A stretch of DNA of 44,118 nucleotides from Paenibacillus typhae (GTDB lineage: Bacteria > Bacillota > Bacilli > Paenibacillales > Paenibacillaceae), in assembly GCF_900099765.1 (NCBI RefSeq), contig NZ_FNDX01000031.1, forward strand, positions 19,150 to 63,267, given 5' to 3'. Below, one piece after another: positions 1 to 7,824 of this stretch (its first letter is position 1; the number at the start of each line of letters is the position of its first letter). The notes below the pieces were generated by a model. That model saw only the letters and a list, made by a program, of their open reading frames with translations. It had not been told where the DNA came from and searched no databases. The position numbers and the translations under genes are program-made.

Positions 1-2741
1 CGGCCTGCTACCGCATCGTCTGCCAGCTTGGAACCGCCGATGCTGCCGTCTGGCAGCAGCTCCGCACTCCGGACTTCACCGGACAGATGCTCCAGCGTGA
101 TCTCGCCTTTGCCAATGTGACGGCCGGTTACTGCGTCGTTCACCAAATGACTTCCATACACACTGTCTGCCGCCAAATGGCGGAAGCTGACGGAATCATC
201 GGCGAGCTTGGAGCCGCCGATACTGCCGTCAGGCAGCAGTTCGGAGGTACGCGTCTCCTCTGACAAATGCTTCAGCGTAATGCTGCCTTTTTTGATATGG
301 CGACTGTCTACGGCTTCCTTGACCAGATGGTCGCCATACACACTGCCGGGAGCCAGCTTCAGCGGGCCGATGGTGCCATCCGCCAGTTTTTCGGCACTGA
401 TGCTGCCGTCGGGAAGCCACTGCGCGCTGATAACTTCCTCAGACAAATGGTCAGGTGTTATTTCGCCTCCGCCGATATGACGGCTGCTTACCGCATCATC
501 CGTCAGATGGCTGCCGTCCACACTGCCGGGCGACAGATGGCGGGAGGTCACCGCCTCATCCGCCAGCTTGGAGGCGCCGACACTGTGCTCAGGCAGCAGC
601 TCGGAGGTGAAGACCTCCTCAGACAGATGATCCAGCGTAATACTGCCGCTGCGGATATGGCGGCTGTCCACCGCTTCTTGAATCAGGTGGTCACCGTATA
701 CACTGCCGGAAACCAGATGAGAAGCATCAATGGAGCCTTCGGCCAGCTTATCGCCGTCTATACTGCGCTCAGGCAGCCACTGCGCGCTGCGTACTTCCGC
801 GGCCAGATGCTCCAGGGTGATCTCACCCTCGCGGATATGCCGGCTTGCTACCGCATTCTCCGCCAGATGATCGCCTTCCACACTCTCCGGCGACAGATGG
901 CGGGAGCTCACCGCTTCATCGGTCAGCTTGGAGCTGTTGATACTGCCATCCTGTATCTGGATGGAGGATACCGAGCCGGGCAAAATATGCCCGTTCCCGA
1001 CAGACATCGGCCGGATATGGGCACCGCCGACGCTTCCCGGAGCCAGATGTCTGCCTTGTACAGCGGCATCGCTGATCGAAGCCGGAGCAACAGCTCCCGG
1101 AGCCAGATGCTCGGTGGTTACTGCAGCAGGCACCAGCTTGGAGGAAGTCACACTGCCGTCTGCAAGTTTAATGGAAGTAACAGCAAGATCGCTGATTTTA
1201 TCGGTAGAAATGCTCTCCGGTGATATCTTTAATGAAGTAACGGCATGATCTGCCAGATGATGCGGCTGTACCACACCCGCCGCCAGATGGACCTCCTTCA
1301 CTGCTCCGGAAGCCAGCTTATCCCCCGTCACAGCCCCGGCCTGCAGTGCGGTATTGCTTACACTGTGCTCAGCCAGATGTCTGCGCTCAACAGCTCCTGG
1401 AGCCAGGTGCTCCGTATCCACAACTCCGCCCTGCAGCACACGGCCGCCCACACTGGCATCCGCCAGATGCTTTTCTTCAACGGCACAGAAGGCGATATGC
1501 TCACCGCTCACACTTTCCCGGGCGATTGCATTGGCGTTCACGGCACCGCCGGCCAGCTTCGCACCGGTCACTGCTCCGTCCGCGAGTTTGGCTGTAGTTA
1601 CGCTATGCGGAAGCAGATGCTCAGCATTGACAGAGTCATGCGCAAGCGCTTTGCCGCTTACCGAGCCGGCTGCAAGATGGCTCCCCAATACGGCACCGGC
1701 CTGCAGCTGCTCTGACCCGACAGATTCTGCCGCCAGATGGGACTGGTCCACCGCCTCACGCTGTAAATGAGCGGAGGAGACGGACTGCATGGCGATCTGC
1801 GGGCCTCGGACGGCTGACTTGGCCAGATGGCGGGTGGTTACTGCCTCATCAGCCAGCTTATGCGTCAGAATGCTTTGATCGGCGATTTTGGAGGAGGTGA
1901 CTGCCTGCTCTACAATCTGGGCCGTCCCTACTGCTCCCTCTGCCAGCTTCACAAACGTAATACTCCGGTCTGCCAGATGATGCCCGTTAATTTCCCCGTC
2001 GCCGATATGCGACCCGTTTACGCTTTCCGGACTTAAATGCTGGCTACGTACAGCCTTTTCTCCAAGCTGCCGCGCTCCTATTGCACCATCAGCCAGGTGA
2101 GTGCTCTCGATAACTGCGGAACCCAGCTGCTCTTTGCCGATCAGACGGCTGGCCAGCTGTTCACGCCCGATCGCCCCCGGAGCCAGGTGCTTCGCCGATA
2201 CGGTCCCTTCCTTGAGATGGCGGCTGTCAATGGCACCTTCGGCGATTTTGTCGCCGCTGATTTCGCCGTCGGCGATTTTGTCGCCGGATACCGCATCATC
2301 CGCCAGCTTGGAGCGGTCAATAATCCCGTTGGCCAAATGACGGCTGACGATGCTGCTGCTGAGAATTTTCTCGCCGCTTACGGCGCCGTCCTCCAGCAGC
2401 TCGGAGGTAATCAGCAGCTCGCTGAGATGCCGTCCGGAAATCGAGCGGTCCGCAATCTGCTCCCCGCCGATTGTCCGGTCAGCCAGCTTTTCAGGGCCGA
2501 TGCTGCCGTTTTTCAGCTTTTCGCCGCCGATGGAATGATCCAGCAGCTTGCCGCCGCTGATGCTGCCTTCCGCCAAATGCTCGCCTGAAATGGATTCGTG
2601 GGCGATTTTAGAGGAGGTAACCGCCTTTTCAGCAATGTTGATGCTCTGTACCGCATAATCCTGCAGCCATGGTGTACCGATAATGCCGAATTTCAGCTTG
2701 GACCCGTCAATCGTGCGGGGGGCGATTTTGGAGCCGGTAAC
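1..2741. repeat. 30-bp coding tandem repeats with 180/360-bp higher-order period
   Basis: The coding repeat has a 30-bp unit; motifs such as GCCAGATGG or GCCAGCTTG recur every 30 bp on the plus strand. Between about 180 and 960 a larger period is visible. The segment at 241 resembles 601, 301 resembles 661, 361 resembles 721, 421 resembles 781 and 481 resembles 841, so blocks of 360 bp (12 decapeptides) were duplicated. A weaker 180-bp half period links 1, 181 and 541. Copies differ mostly by scattered substitutions, so the array is not very recent. Confidence 0.8.
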
Positions 2742-3128
2742 CGCCGCTTCGGAAATATCATCGGTATAGACCTTCTGCAGCCGTTCCTTTTCTGTCAGCA
2801 AAGGTTCAGCAGGGATGCTTACCCGGACATCCGTCTCGTTCAGGAGCGGAGCCTCGGCTGCCGGCTGTTGCTGCGTCTCTGGCTGTAGCTGCGGAGCCGG
2901 TTCAACTGTAACAGCTTCTGCCGGAGCCGGAAGCTCCGCCGTGCCTACCCCGCTGACCACCAGTGTCTGATCCGGCGTATCCGCCACCGTATCCGTTTCC
3001 CCGGTTGATGTATCCCCCTGTACTCTTTGACCGCTACGTAGCATGCTCAGTTCTGTTTTATTGGGATTATCCACATAATAAAGACGCCGTTTGGATTGGT
3101 TATGCCGGTTCTTTCTGGAGCCCTTCAC
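1..3128 (-). CDS. Giant decapeptide-repeat protein (5' part; 3' end outside window)
   Basis: An uninterrupted minus-strand frame runs from a GTG at 3128 to the window edge, over 1040 codons. A strong ribosome site (GGAAGGAGGAGA) lies just upstream of the GTG, and no in-frame ATG fits better. I checked most of the frame codon by codon and found no stop. The N-terminus is basic (KGSRKNRHNQSKRR), then Pro/Glu/Ala/Gln-rich to about residue 95. From about residue 120 it is nearly all 10-residue units of the type xSKLADGAVx or xRHLAEGSIx, roughly 90 copies. There is no signal peptide or membrane segment in the visible part. Similar SKLADGxV repeats occur in phage tail fibres and in large Firmicute proteins, including Paenibacillus proteins I recall as having a 'WIAG-tail', but the C-terminus that would decide this is missing. 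A fibrous or beta-helical surface or spore protein is inference. Function unknown. Confidence 0.85.
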   Translation of the reverse strand, partial: MKGSRKNRHNQSKRRLYYVDNPNKTELSMLRSGQRVQGDTSTGETDTVADTPDQTLVVSGVGTAELPAPAEAVTVEPAPQLQPETQQQPAAEAPLLNETDVRVSIPAEPLLTEKERLQKVYTDDISEAAVTGSKIAPRTIDGSKLKFGIIGTPWLQDYAVQSINIAEKAVTSSKIAHESISGEHLAEGSISGGKLLDHSIGGEKLKNGSIGPEKLADRTIGGEQIADRSISGRHLSELLITSELLEDGAVSGEKILSSSIVSRHLANGIIDRSKLADDAVSGDKIADGEISGDKIAEGAIDSRHLKEGTVSAKHLAPGAIGREQLASRLIGKEQLGSAVIESTHLADGAIGARQLGEKAVRSQHLSPESVNGSHIGDGEINGHHLADRSITFVKLAEGAVGTAQIVEQAVTSSKIADQSILTHKLADEAVTTRHLAKSAVRGPQIAMQSVSSAHLQREAVDQSHLAAESVGSEQLQAGAVLGSHLAAGSVSGKALAHDSVNAEHLLPHSVTTAKLADGAVTGAKLAGGAVNANAIARESVSGEHIAFCAVEEKHLADASVGGRVLQGGVVDTEHLAPGAVERRHLAEHSVSNTALQAGAVTGDKLASGAVKEVHLAAGVVQPHHLADHAVTSLKISPESISTDKISDLAVTSIKLADGSVTSSKLVPAAVTTEHLAPGAVAPASISDAAVQGRHLAPGSVGGAHIRPMSVGNGHILPGSVSSIQIQDGSINSSKLTDEAVSSRHLSPESVEGDHLAENAVASRHIREGEITLEHLAAEVRSAQWLPERSIDGDKLAEGSIDASHLVSGSVYGDHLIQEAVDSRHIRSGSITLDHLSEEVFTSELLPEHSVGASKLADEAVTSRHLSPGSVDGSHLTDDAVSSRHIGGGEITPDHLSEEVISAQWLPDGSISAEKLADGTIGPLKLAPGSVYGDHLVKEAVDSRHIKKGSITLKHLSEETRTSELLPDGSIGGSKLADDSVSFRHLAADSVYGSHLVNDAVTGRHIGKGEITLEHLSGEVRSAELLPDGSIGGSKLADDAVAG

Positions 3129-3270
3129 AAGCAGTCTCCTCCTTCCATCGATTGTTTCTCCTTGGCATCATATGCAGTGGCATAGGCGGATGACACCCTT
3201 TTACACCAGGCCCGGCATGGTTTAGCAGTACAACATTCATCTTTTTTAACCGGATATCCCCCTCTTCTGA

Positions 3271-3315
3271 AATATAAGAATGAGGTATAGTGTAAAACTT
3301 ATAAATTCTTATATT
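3271..3315. promoter_or_regulatory. 11-bp inverted repeat between divergent genes
   Basis: AATATAAGAAT at 3271-3281 and its perfect complement ATTCTTATATT at 3305-3315 flank a 23-nt spacer. The site sits between the divergent giant repeat gene (3128) and the yheD-like gene (3440), in an AT-rich stretch. A TATAGT at 3286-3291 could be a -10 element for the plus strand. Operator or hairpin role is inference. Confidence 0.4.
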
Positions 3316-3439
3316 TTAAAAAAGGGCATCTGCCGCCGCGCATTCGTCCATCCTCAAGCCCCAGTACAAACATACAATGCTAGAGAAGCGGAACCGCCGT
3401 CACAGGGCGTCATTACAGAAGCTAACAGGAGGAACGAAC

Positions 3440-4537
3440 ATGGGGCAAAAGCTCGTGGGGATACTGCTAAATGCCGCTATGCACCGGGGCGTTCCCCGGT
3501 TAAAAACGGGACAGGAGTCGCTGGAGGCCTACGAGGAGGCTGCTGCCGGATATGGAATGGTTCCCTGCTTCCTGCAGCTGTCCGATATCAATCTTGAACC
3601 GGGATTCAGCGTGGCTTATGTGAAAGGCCTTCAGGGATACCAGCGGACCGTCGTCCCGACGCCGGCCGTCATTCATAACAGGGCCATTTTCAGCCCGGGC
3701 AGTACCGGAATCGAACGGCTGCTGGGGCAGGGTCTCCAGATTTTTAATACATGCAACCGTTATGGAAAAGATCACATTCATGGTCTGCTGCAGCAGAATG
3801 AGGCTTTGCGGGGATTCTTGCCTGACTCTGCAGCCGGGCTGGCCGGACTCAGGGACATGGTAAACCGCCATCATGATCTCATTCTCAAGCCGTGCCGCGG
3901 GAGTGTCGGGAAGGGCGTCATGCGCCTGTCGCGCAAAGCCGGTTCCCGGCGCTGGAGCTGGACTTATCTTCCTGCCGGTTCCCGCCGCTATGTCAGCAGA
4001 AACGTCAGCCCGGAGAATCTGCACCCGGCGCTGCGGGCACGCTTTGCTGCCATGCCTTATCTGGTGCAGGAGCGCATTCCGCTGGCTGAAATGAACGGCC
4101 GCCCCTTTGATCTGCGTGTCACTGTTCAGCGCGGATGGGGCGGAGACTGGCAGGTAACCGGCATGTTCGCCAAGCTTGCGGCACCGGGCGGCTTCGTCTC
4201 CAATATCGCCAGGGGCGGCGAAGCGTTCAGCGCCTCTGCGGTGCTGGAGCAGGTCTTCGGCGGTGAGGCGGCTGCAAGCATCCGCAGGTCCGTCCAGATG
4301 CTCAGCCTCTCGATCGCCCGCCAGCTGGAGCAAAGTCTGCCCGGACTGGCCGACATCGGGCTGGACATCGGTATCACCAAAGACCTGCGCCTGTACTTTA
4401 TTGAGTGTAACGGGCGCGACCAGCGCTACGGCTTCCAAAAAGCCGGGCTCAGCGGCACCTGGAAGGACAGCTACCGCAGACCCATGGGCTATGCCCGTTT
4501 CCTGCTGGATAACCCCTCCAGGTATATCCGTTATTGA
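3440..4537 (+). CDS. YheC/YheD-family endospore coat-associated ATP-grasp protein
   Basis: The 365-residue product begins MGQKLVGILLN. ATG 3440 follows ACAGGAGGAACGAAC at a good distance; an in-frame ATG 21 codons upstream has no such site. Family features seen are an ATP-grasp lysine block (DLILKPCRGSVGKGVMRLSR), YLVQERIPLAEMNGRPFDLR, and the metal-binding C-terminal block YFIECNGRDQRYGF. In Bacillus, YheC and YheD are sporulation proteins linked to the spore coat; their reaction is not settled. The gene stands alone between the divergent repeat gene and psd. Whether it is read by a sporulation sigma factor cannot be told from the promoter region. Confidence 0.85.
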   Translation: MGQKLVGILLNAAMHRGVPRLKTGQESLEAYEEAAAGYGMVPCFLQLSDINLEPGFSVAYVKGLQGYQRTVVPTPAVIHNRAIFSPGSTGIERLLGQGLQIFNTCNRYGKDHIHGLLQQNEALRGFLPDSAAGLAGLRDMVNRHHDLILKPCRGSVGKGVMRLSRKAGSRRWSWTYLPAGSRRYVSRNVSPENLHPALRARFAAMPYLVQERIPLAEMNGRPFDLRVTVQRGWGGDWQVTGMFAKLAAPGGFVSNIARGGEAFSASAVLEQVFGGEAAASIRRSVQMLSLSIARQLEQSLPGLADIGLDIGITKDLRLYFIECNGRDQRYGFQKAGLSGTWKDSYRRPMGYARFLLDNPSRYIRY

Positions 4538-4559
4538 TTTGTCTCCTATTCTATGTCAA

Positions 4560-4607
4560 TATAATGCAGAGCAGTAACGGCCCCGGCTTACGGGACCGTT
4601 ACTCTGC
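4560..4607 (+). promoter_or_regulatory. psd -10 element and leader hairpin
   Basis: A TATAAT lies at 4560-4565; the best -35 candidate (TTGATT, 4534-4539) is spaced too far, so the promoter is only tentative. Right after it a strong hairpin forms: GCAGA 4566-4570 with TCTGC 4603-4607, and AGTAACGG with CCGTTACT inside it, closed by CCCG/CGGG. There is no T-tract, so it is not a normal terminator. It would lie at the very 5' end of the psd mRNA and may stabilise it. Confidence 0.4.
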
Positions 4608-4627
4608 AAGACGGAAGGGAGATAATC

Positions 4628-5416
4628 ATGGTTAAACAATTGCTGCGGCTGATGACCGAGCTGTCTTCGCATAGGTGGCTTTCCCGGTTAATGGGGGCTT
4701 TTTCCCATAGCAGACTCAGCCGTTTTTTGATCCCAACATTTATACGGACTTATCATATTCCTGCCGCCGAAGCGGAGAAACCGTCCGGAGAGTATCACAC
4801 GCTGAATGAATTTTTCAGCCGCAGGCTGAAGCCGGGCATGCGCCAGATCGCAGAAGGCGCGAACGCCGTGGCAAGTCCCGTAGACGCTCTGATCACCGCG
4901 ATGGGCGAGATTCATTCCGGAACCATTATGAATGTCAAGGGTCAGGATTACCTGCTGGAGGAGCTGCTCAACCACTCACCGCATCAGGAGCTTTACAAAA
5001 AGGGCTTCTTTTTCGTCCTGTACCTCAGTCCGACCGATTACCACCGTATTCACTCTCCGCTTACCGGACGCCGGATTGAGAGCGATTATATCCGCGGACG
5101 GGCATATCCAGTCAACGAATTCGGCATGAGACATATGAAAAGCGTGCTGAGCCGCAACGAACGGCTCATTACTTATATTGCCGGAGCAAATGGTGAGGCC
5201 GCCGTTGTGAAGGTGGGCGCGATGAATGTCAGCAGTATCCGCTATTCGGATGAGCAGGCTGATCAGTGGCTGATCGGCGATGACCTCGCCTATTTTGAAT
5301 TCGGCTCCACAGTAGTATTGCTGCTTGAGAACGGGACCTTTACCCCTCGTCCCGGACTTGCGGAAGGAACCAAGGTCAGGATGGGTGAACTGCTCGGAAC
5401 GCAAAGCAGGCCTTAG
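4628..5416 (+). CDS. psd: Phosphatidylserine decarboxylase proenzyme
   Basis: The 262-residue protein decarboxylates phosphatidylserine to phosphatidylethanolamine at the membrane. It starts at ATG 4628 after ACGGAAGGGAGATAATC. Diagnostic features are ASPVDALI near residue 80, YLSPTDYHRIHSP (about 135-147) with the conserved His, KVGAMNVSSI and the C-terminal self-cleavage site FEFGSTVVLLLE, where the Gly-Ser bond is cut to create the pyruvoyl group. Length fits the bacterial family. There is no pss gene (phosphatidylserine synthase) next to it in this window. It converges on gpmA across a shared terminator. Confidence 0.95.
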   Translation: MVKQLLRLMTELSSHRWLSRLMGAFSHSRLSRFLIPTFIRTYHIPAAEAEKPSGEYHTLNEFFSRRLKPGMRQIAEGANAVASPVDALITAMGEIHSGTIMNVKGQDYLLEELLNHSPHQELYKKGFFFVLYLSPTDYHRIHSPLTGRRIESDYIRGRAYPVNEFGMRHMKSVLSRNERLITYIAGANGEAAVVKVGAMNVSSIRYSDEQADQWLIGDDLAYFEFGSTVVLLLENGTFTPRPGLAEGTKVRMGELLGTQSRP

Positions 5417-5437
5417 CTTGAATCCTGTTATCTTTGC

Positions 5438-5482
5438 AAAAAGGGTACTCCATTTGCCGGTTAAGGCAGGGAGTACCCTTTA
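5438..5482. terminator. Bidirectional terminator between psd and gpmA
   Basis: AAAGGGTACTC at 5440-5450 pairs with GAGTACCCTTT at 5471-5481, with A-rich and T-rich flanks on both strands. It lies between the convergent genes psd and gpmA. Confidence 0.8.
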
Positions 5483-5506
5483 TTGTGGTTTGATTCTCAG
5501 GCTCCG

Positions 5507-6256
5507 TTATTCCATTACCTTGCCCGGGTTGGCTACATCGCGGGCCTTCTCCTGTACCTCTTCAGGAACACCGAGATAAAAACGGCTGACCGGCTTCACG
5601 TCATCATCCAGCTTGTAGACAAGCGGGACTCCGGTGGGCACATTCAGATTCAGCAGGGTCGGCTCATCCAGATCCTCCATGAATTTAATCAGTGCCCGCA
5701 GCGTGTTGCCATGGGCCGAGATCAGCACCCGCTCCTTCTTGCGGATCAGAGGCACAATCCGATTGTTCCAGAAATCGCCGACGCGGCCGACGGTATCCTG
5801 CAGACTCTCACCGCGCGGGATATCGCCTTGGCGGACCTCTTTGTAGCGGACATCGTTGCGGGCATACCGCGGATCATCCGGCGTAAGCAGCGGCGGACGG
5901 ACCGACAGGCTGCGCCGCCAGATATGCAGCTGCTCTTCCCCGTATTTAACGGCGGTTTCGCTTTTGCTCAGCCCCTGCAGCGCCCCGTAATGCCGCTCGT
6001 TCAGCTTCCATGATTTCTGCACCGGAATCCAGAGCAGGTCCATCTCCTCGAGCACATAGTTCAGCGTCTTGATCGAGCGCTTCAGCACAGAAGCAAAAGC
6101 AAGATCGAAAGAGTAGCCCGCTTCCCGGAGCAGCTTGCCGGCGGCTTTGGCCTCCTGAACCCCTTTCTCCGTCAAATCCGGATCACTCCAGCCCGTAAAC
6201 AGGTTCTGGCGGTTGTATTCGCTCTCTCCATGCCGTATCAACACGATTTCGTACAT
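5507..6256 (-). CDS. gpmA: 2,3-bisphosphoglycerate-dependent phosphoglycerate mutase
   Basis: The 249-residue cytosolic enzyme interconverts 3- and 2-phosphoglycerate in glycolysis. The N-terminus carries the phosphohistidine motif LIRHGESEYNRQNLFTGWSD, followed by the ERHYGALQGLSK block near residue 90 and the second catalytic histidine in LISAHGNTLRALIKFMEDL near 185. Length and the LNVPTGVPLVYKLD ending match the dPGM family. ATG 6256 follows AAAGGAG by 7 nt. Firmicutes often use the cofactor-independent GpmI for glycolysis, so this may be a second, non-essential mutase. Confidence 0.93.
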   Translation of the reverse strand: MYEIVLIRHGESEYNRQNLFTGWSDPDLTEKGVQEAKAAGKLLREAGYSFDLAFASVLKRSIKTLNYVLEEMDLLWIPVQKSWKLNERHYGALQGLSKSETAVKYGEEQLHIWRRSLSVRPPLLTPDDPRYARNDVRYKEVRQGDIPRGESLQDTVGRVGDFWNNRIVPLIRKKERVLISAHGNTLRALIKFMEDLDEPTLLNLNVPTGVPLVYKLDDDVKPVSRFYLGVPEEVQEKARDVANPGKVME

Positions 6257-6765
6257 ACTCTCTCTCCTTTACCCTTTGGCTCATTTGCTTGCTGTTCTGA
6301 TTATACGATACTCCGGCAGTCTGTATCCGGCTTCTGTATGGGAATGTAGCCCCTCCTTACCCTTATACCCCGGCAGGAAGGGACAGATACGCATAGCCGG
6401 AAATACGTCTCACGGCCGCCAAAACCGGAAATCAAAAAACCGGCCGCCTGCCGGCTCCGGTTCTCTGCTGAAACTGCTCTATACTTACGTTATTTCTGTT
6501 ATTTCCGTTATTTCATATAAAAGCTTTAGAACCACTGATCAGTGGCTGCGCCGCTCATCTGTTTCATACGTCTCCAGCGGCTCCGGCAATAACCGGCGCT
6601 CCCGCACTTGAGTGCATTATTTGAAATCCGGCGTCCTCTTAACATGCCTGTTTCTCCCCTTTCATGCTGCGTATACATCTTCTGCTAAACCAGGTTGCAA
6701 CGTATTTACCCTCAGCAGAAAGGGCTGAAACAAAGCGGCACACGTACCGGAAGACCCACAGGCGG
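6257..6765. other. Non-coding stretch of about 510 bp with a 14-bp palindrome
   Basis: No convincing gene is seen. The stretch holds three short direct copies of GTTATTT at 6489-6512 and a perfect palindrome, CCACTGATCAGTGG, at 6532-6545. A GC-rich imperfect hairpin lies near 6438-6465. It carries the upstream region of gpmA and the downstream region of the AraC gene. Confidence 0.5.
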
Positions 6766-7551
6766 TCAGCGGATCTCGGAAGGACTTTTACCGGTGTGCT
6801 GCTTGAATTGGCGGCTGAAAAAGAAAATGTCGCGGTATCCCAGCGCATCCGCCACCTCGGTCACATTCATCCCGGCATACAGCAGCAGATGCTGTGCCCG
6901 CTCAATCCGGGCTCGGATCACATAAGACTGCACTGAAGATCCGGTGATCTCCTTAAATTTAATAGAAAAGTAGCGCGGGGACAGGCCCGCCCGGGCGGCC
7001 AGATCCTCGACCCGGTGCGAAGCCCCGGGATGCTGGCTTACATAATTGGCCACCTCATGGATAATTTCGGTCAGATGATTGCTGACATGCCGTTCTACCG
7101 GCATCATCCGGTCCTCACGCAGCAGATGAATCATCAGCTGCTTCAGAATCAATCGTCCCTCCTCCTCAGCGGCAAAGGTCTTCACCAGAAACAGCCGCAC
7201 ATAACGGGCCAGCAGATGCTCGAACTCCACCGTTTCATTCAGTTCCCGGTAAGGCTCGGGGATCTCGGTCACCGCTTCGGTCACATCAAAATGAATATAT
7301 GTAAGAACCAGAGGCTTTTGCGGATTATGTGTCGCATGCGTATAATCGCCCGGCCGGAACAGGAAGCAGCTTCCCTTGCCCACCTGAAAAGGCGTACCGT
7401 TGCGCACGACCGTCCCTTCCCCGCTCCAGACATAGAACAAATCATAATTTTGCAGCGGCTTCTCTCTTTTCTGCCACCTCCAGCCCGGTTCACAGACGAT
7501 CTTCGCCAGGGCCGGAAGTATGACAAAAGAGGTCGGCGATGCGTGAAGCAT
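6766..7551 (-). CDS. AraC-family transcriptional regulator with N-terminal cupin domain
   Basis: The 261-residue protein has an N-terminal beta-rich sensing half (about residues 15-150, with VWSGEGTVVRNGTPFQVGKG and FLFRPGDYTHATHNPQKPLV, typical of AraC cupin domains) and a C-terminal double helix-turn-helix from about 165 (HRVEDLAARAGLSPRYFSIK, then MNVTEVADALGYRDIFFFSR). It most likely binds a sugar-like ligand. ATG 7551 follows AGGAGGGG. No obvious target gene lies beside it: downstream is a non-coding stretch and upstream is the 52-bp repeat array. Three direct TTGnAA..CCGG-like repeats at 7601-7649 could be its own operator. Confidence 0.85.
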   Translation of the reverse strand: MLHASPTSFVILPALAKIVCEPGWRWQKREKPLQNYDLFYVWSGEGTVVRNGTPFQVGKGSCFLFRPGDYTHATHNPQKPLVLTYIHFDVTEAVTEIPEPYRELNETVEFEHLLARYVRLFLVKTFAAEEEGRLILKQLMIHLLREDRMMPVERHVSNHLTEIIHEVANYVSQHPGASHRVEDLAARAGLSPRYFSIKFKEITGSSVQSYVIRARIERAQHLLLYAGMNVTEVADALGYRDIFFFSRQFKQHTGKSPSEIR

Positions 7552-7600
7552 AATTTTCCCCTCCTAAAGGTTGTTTACCTATAAAAAATTGAACGGATCA

Positions 7601-7649
7601 TTGTAATTTTCGGGATTGGTTGTAACTCCGGAAATTGTTGGAACTCCGG
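7601..7649. promoter_or_regulatory. Direct repeats upstream of the AraC gene
   Basis: TTGTAACTCCGG at 7620-7631 and TTGGAACTCCGG at 7638-7649 are direct repeats 18 bp apart. A looser copy (TTGTAATTTTCGG) begins at 7601. Direct repeats of this spacing suit AraC-type proteins, so self-regulation is possible. Confidence 0.35.
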
Positions 7650-7696
7650 CCTCTGTTTGCGGTAAAAATCAGCTGACTGCTTAGGCATCCGGAGAG

Positions 7697-7801
7697 AGCT
7701 TGTCTGTGCCGAAATGCTTTCGAGGGAGACGCGCTCCCTACAATTCCCCCTGCCTTGGGCTGATTGCCGGACTGGATTTTCCACAGTTAAACAGACAAGC
7801 T
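7697..7801. repeat. 105-bp segment bounded by perfect 11-bp inverted repeats
   Basis: AGCTTGTCTGT at 7697-7707 is the exact reverse complement of ACAGACAAGCT at 7791-7801. Inside lies a second hairpin, AGGGAG/CTCCCT (7725-7741), and no ORF. It could be a MITE-like element or a structured RNA closed by a long helix. No target-site duplication is evident. Confidence 0.45.
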
Positions 7802-7824
7802 TCCCGTGGACGTCAGCTTATCAG

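Noticed and set aside
267..2588. Long plus-strand frames of 318, 156 and 183 codons in the left repeats
   Set aside because: They are antisense images of the decapeptide-repeat gene: same 30-bp period, no ribosome sites, and broken into pieces, while the minus frame is open throughout.
3500..4438. A 312-codon minus-strand frame
   Set aside because: It lies wholly inside the yheD-like gene, which has clear family motifs and a ribosome site.
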